Shown here: piece after piece, positions 63,200 through 64,000 of the stretch | Layout: every line of letters begins with the position of its first letter | Numbering within the stretch: the first letter of the stretch is position 1 | Assembly: GCA_900543805.1 (NCBI GenBank) | Contig: UQTE01000002.1 | Coordinates: 1 to 64,000, forward strand | From: an uncultured Sutterella sp. | GTDB lineage: Bacteria; Pseudomonadota; Gammaproteobacteria; Burkholderiales; Burkholderiaceae_F | DNA length: 64,000 nucleotides | Direction of reading: 5' to 3' | Position numbers and translations under genes: made by a program | Notes under the pieces: model-generated | Databases searched by the model: none | Told to the model about the DNA's origin: nothing | What the model saw: only the letters and a program-made list of their open reading frames with translations

Positions 63200-64000
63200 C
63201 ATGCAACGCCGAACCTTCCTCACCTCTTCCGCCGCCCTCGCCCTTTCCACGGGCCTTCCCGCTTTCGCGGCCTCCACCGCCGATCCGGCACTCGAAGCCT
63301 TCCTCAAAAAATCCTCCTTTGATCTGCGCGCCTTCACGGCCGAAGTGGCCGAATTGGTCGCCATCGACTCCAAGACCGGGCACGAAGAAGGGAACACCCG
63401 CATCGTCGAAATCTTCGCCGAGCGCTTCCGCTCGATCGGCTGGTCGGTGGAGACGCCCTACTGCGAAGGACGAGGCAAGGCTCTGCTCGCCACGAACCGC
63501 CCCGACGCCAAGCGCTTCGACATCGTGCTTTGCGCGCACACCGACACGGTGCAGCCCGTGGGGAGCGCGGCCAAATATCCCTTCCGTCTCGTCGACGGCA
63601 TCGCCTACGGTGCGGGCGTCGCGGACGACAAGAGCTCGCTCAACGCCGTATGGTGGGTCGCCAAAGATCTGCCCGCCCGCGTCACCGACCGCCTTGCGGT
63701 CGCGGTCGTCCTCAATCCAGGCGAAGAATCGGGTTCGAAGGCGACCTCGGCCTTCCTTCGCGGCGTCGCGAAAAAGTCCGACTATGTGATGGTCTTCGAA
63801 CCCGGACGCGGAGAAGTCCCCGGAGGCGGTTTCGTCAAGGTCCGCAAGGGGGCGATCTTCCTCAAGGTCCGCTTTCACGGCAAGGCCGCCCACGCCGGCA
63901 ACAACCCGCAGGACGGACGCAACGCCATCACGGCGATGGCGCTCGCGATCCCCGAGATTCAGAACGTCGCCAAGAAGTACCCGGGCGTCACCATCAACGG
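63200..64000 (+). CDS. Tat-exported M20 peptidase, partial at window end
   Basis: 267 codons to the window end; C-terminus missing. Starts MQRRTFLTSSAALALS with twin arginines at 3-4, a Tat signal, cleaved near Ala23. The catalytic domain has the zinc blocks HTDTVQP (first His/Asp), GVADDKSSL and NPGEESGS, as in carboxypeptidase G2 / glutamate carboxypeptidases. GGGAG precedes the ATG at 63200. A periplasmic glutamate carboxypeptidase would fit the AbgA-like and GGT genes in this window, though it is not linked to them. Confidence 0.88.

Overview
The window is a GC-rich bacterial chromosome segment (about 60-65 % GC by eye) with densely packed genes on both strands. Several traits point to a betaproteobacterium of the order Burkholderiales, most likely a gut Sutterellaceae-type organism: an EarP/EF-P pair with arginine 32 in EF-P, a trmJ followed by a cysE-like gene, a heme-less periplasmic flavocytochrome c flavoprotein, and a gene set geared to amino acids, peptides, glutathione and phosphonates rather than sugars. 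This assignment is inference; there is no rRNA gene to settle it.

Layout. 0.2-1.2 kb: a P4-type zinc-finger/Toprim primase fragment, probably the edge of a mobile element. 1.6-2.0 kb: YbaK deacylase. 2.1-7.6 kb (minus): a complete 2-aminoethylphosphonate (AEP) operon, ATPase, fused permease, lipoprotein receptor, PhnW and PhnX, headed by nested inverted repeats. 8.3-11.7 kb: HU-like protein, then WYL regulator, small HD (p)ppGpp-hydrolase-like protein and an orphan LuxR-type response regulator; a cluster of four TTCGATA boxes lies upstream of the WYL gene. 11.8-14.2 kb: pyrH-frr-uppS. 14.4-17.7 kb: a rhodanese / DUF4418 / FtsX-like permease / ABC ATPase / thioredoxin cassette with an internal terminator. 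17.9-22.1 kb: DMT transporter, SsuABC/TauABC-like ABC importer, endonuclease I.

22.4-31 kb: flavocytochrome c subunit, AbgA-like M20 hydrolase, an N-terminally truncated RibD-like gene, hemolysin III, tRNA-Ser(UGA), HD protein, MFS transporter, and a cytosine-deaminase-like amidohydrolase next to a pyrE-like gene, behind a 34-bp near-perfect palindrome. 31-38.3 kb: pgsA, uvrC, earP, ferric-reductase-like flavoprotein, a small membrane protein, efp, dCMP deaminase. 38.5-48 kb: a glutathione/gamma-glutamyl peptide locus: a carboxylate-transporter-like protein, a signal-less gamma-glutamyltransferase, a Sel1 protein and gsiABCD.

48.3-64 kb: RibD-like reductase, a 1,070-residue PLD-nuclease/DEAD-helicase/DUF3427 protein (possible defence protein), ppiB, an nrdA-nrdB-iron alcohol dehydrogenase operon behind a NrdR-like box, orphan MetQ, a degenerate CysE-like protein after trmJ, DMT transporter, an AT-rich island of about 0.85 kb with unrecognised ORFs, cyclase-family protein, a small lipoprotein and a Tat-type M20 peptidase cut by the window end.

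How the parts fit: AEP is imported and converted to phosphonoacetaldehyde and then acetaldehyde plus phosphate. Glutathione is imported by GsiABCD and plausibly cleaved in the cytoplasm by the signal-less GGT. EarP rhamnosylates EF-P. No CRISPR array, complete insertion sequence or rRNA gene was seen. The best candidates for new biology are the DUF4418 redox/ABC cassette, the PLD-helicase, the TTCGATA box array, the AT-rich island and the re-purposed CysE-like protein.
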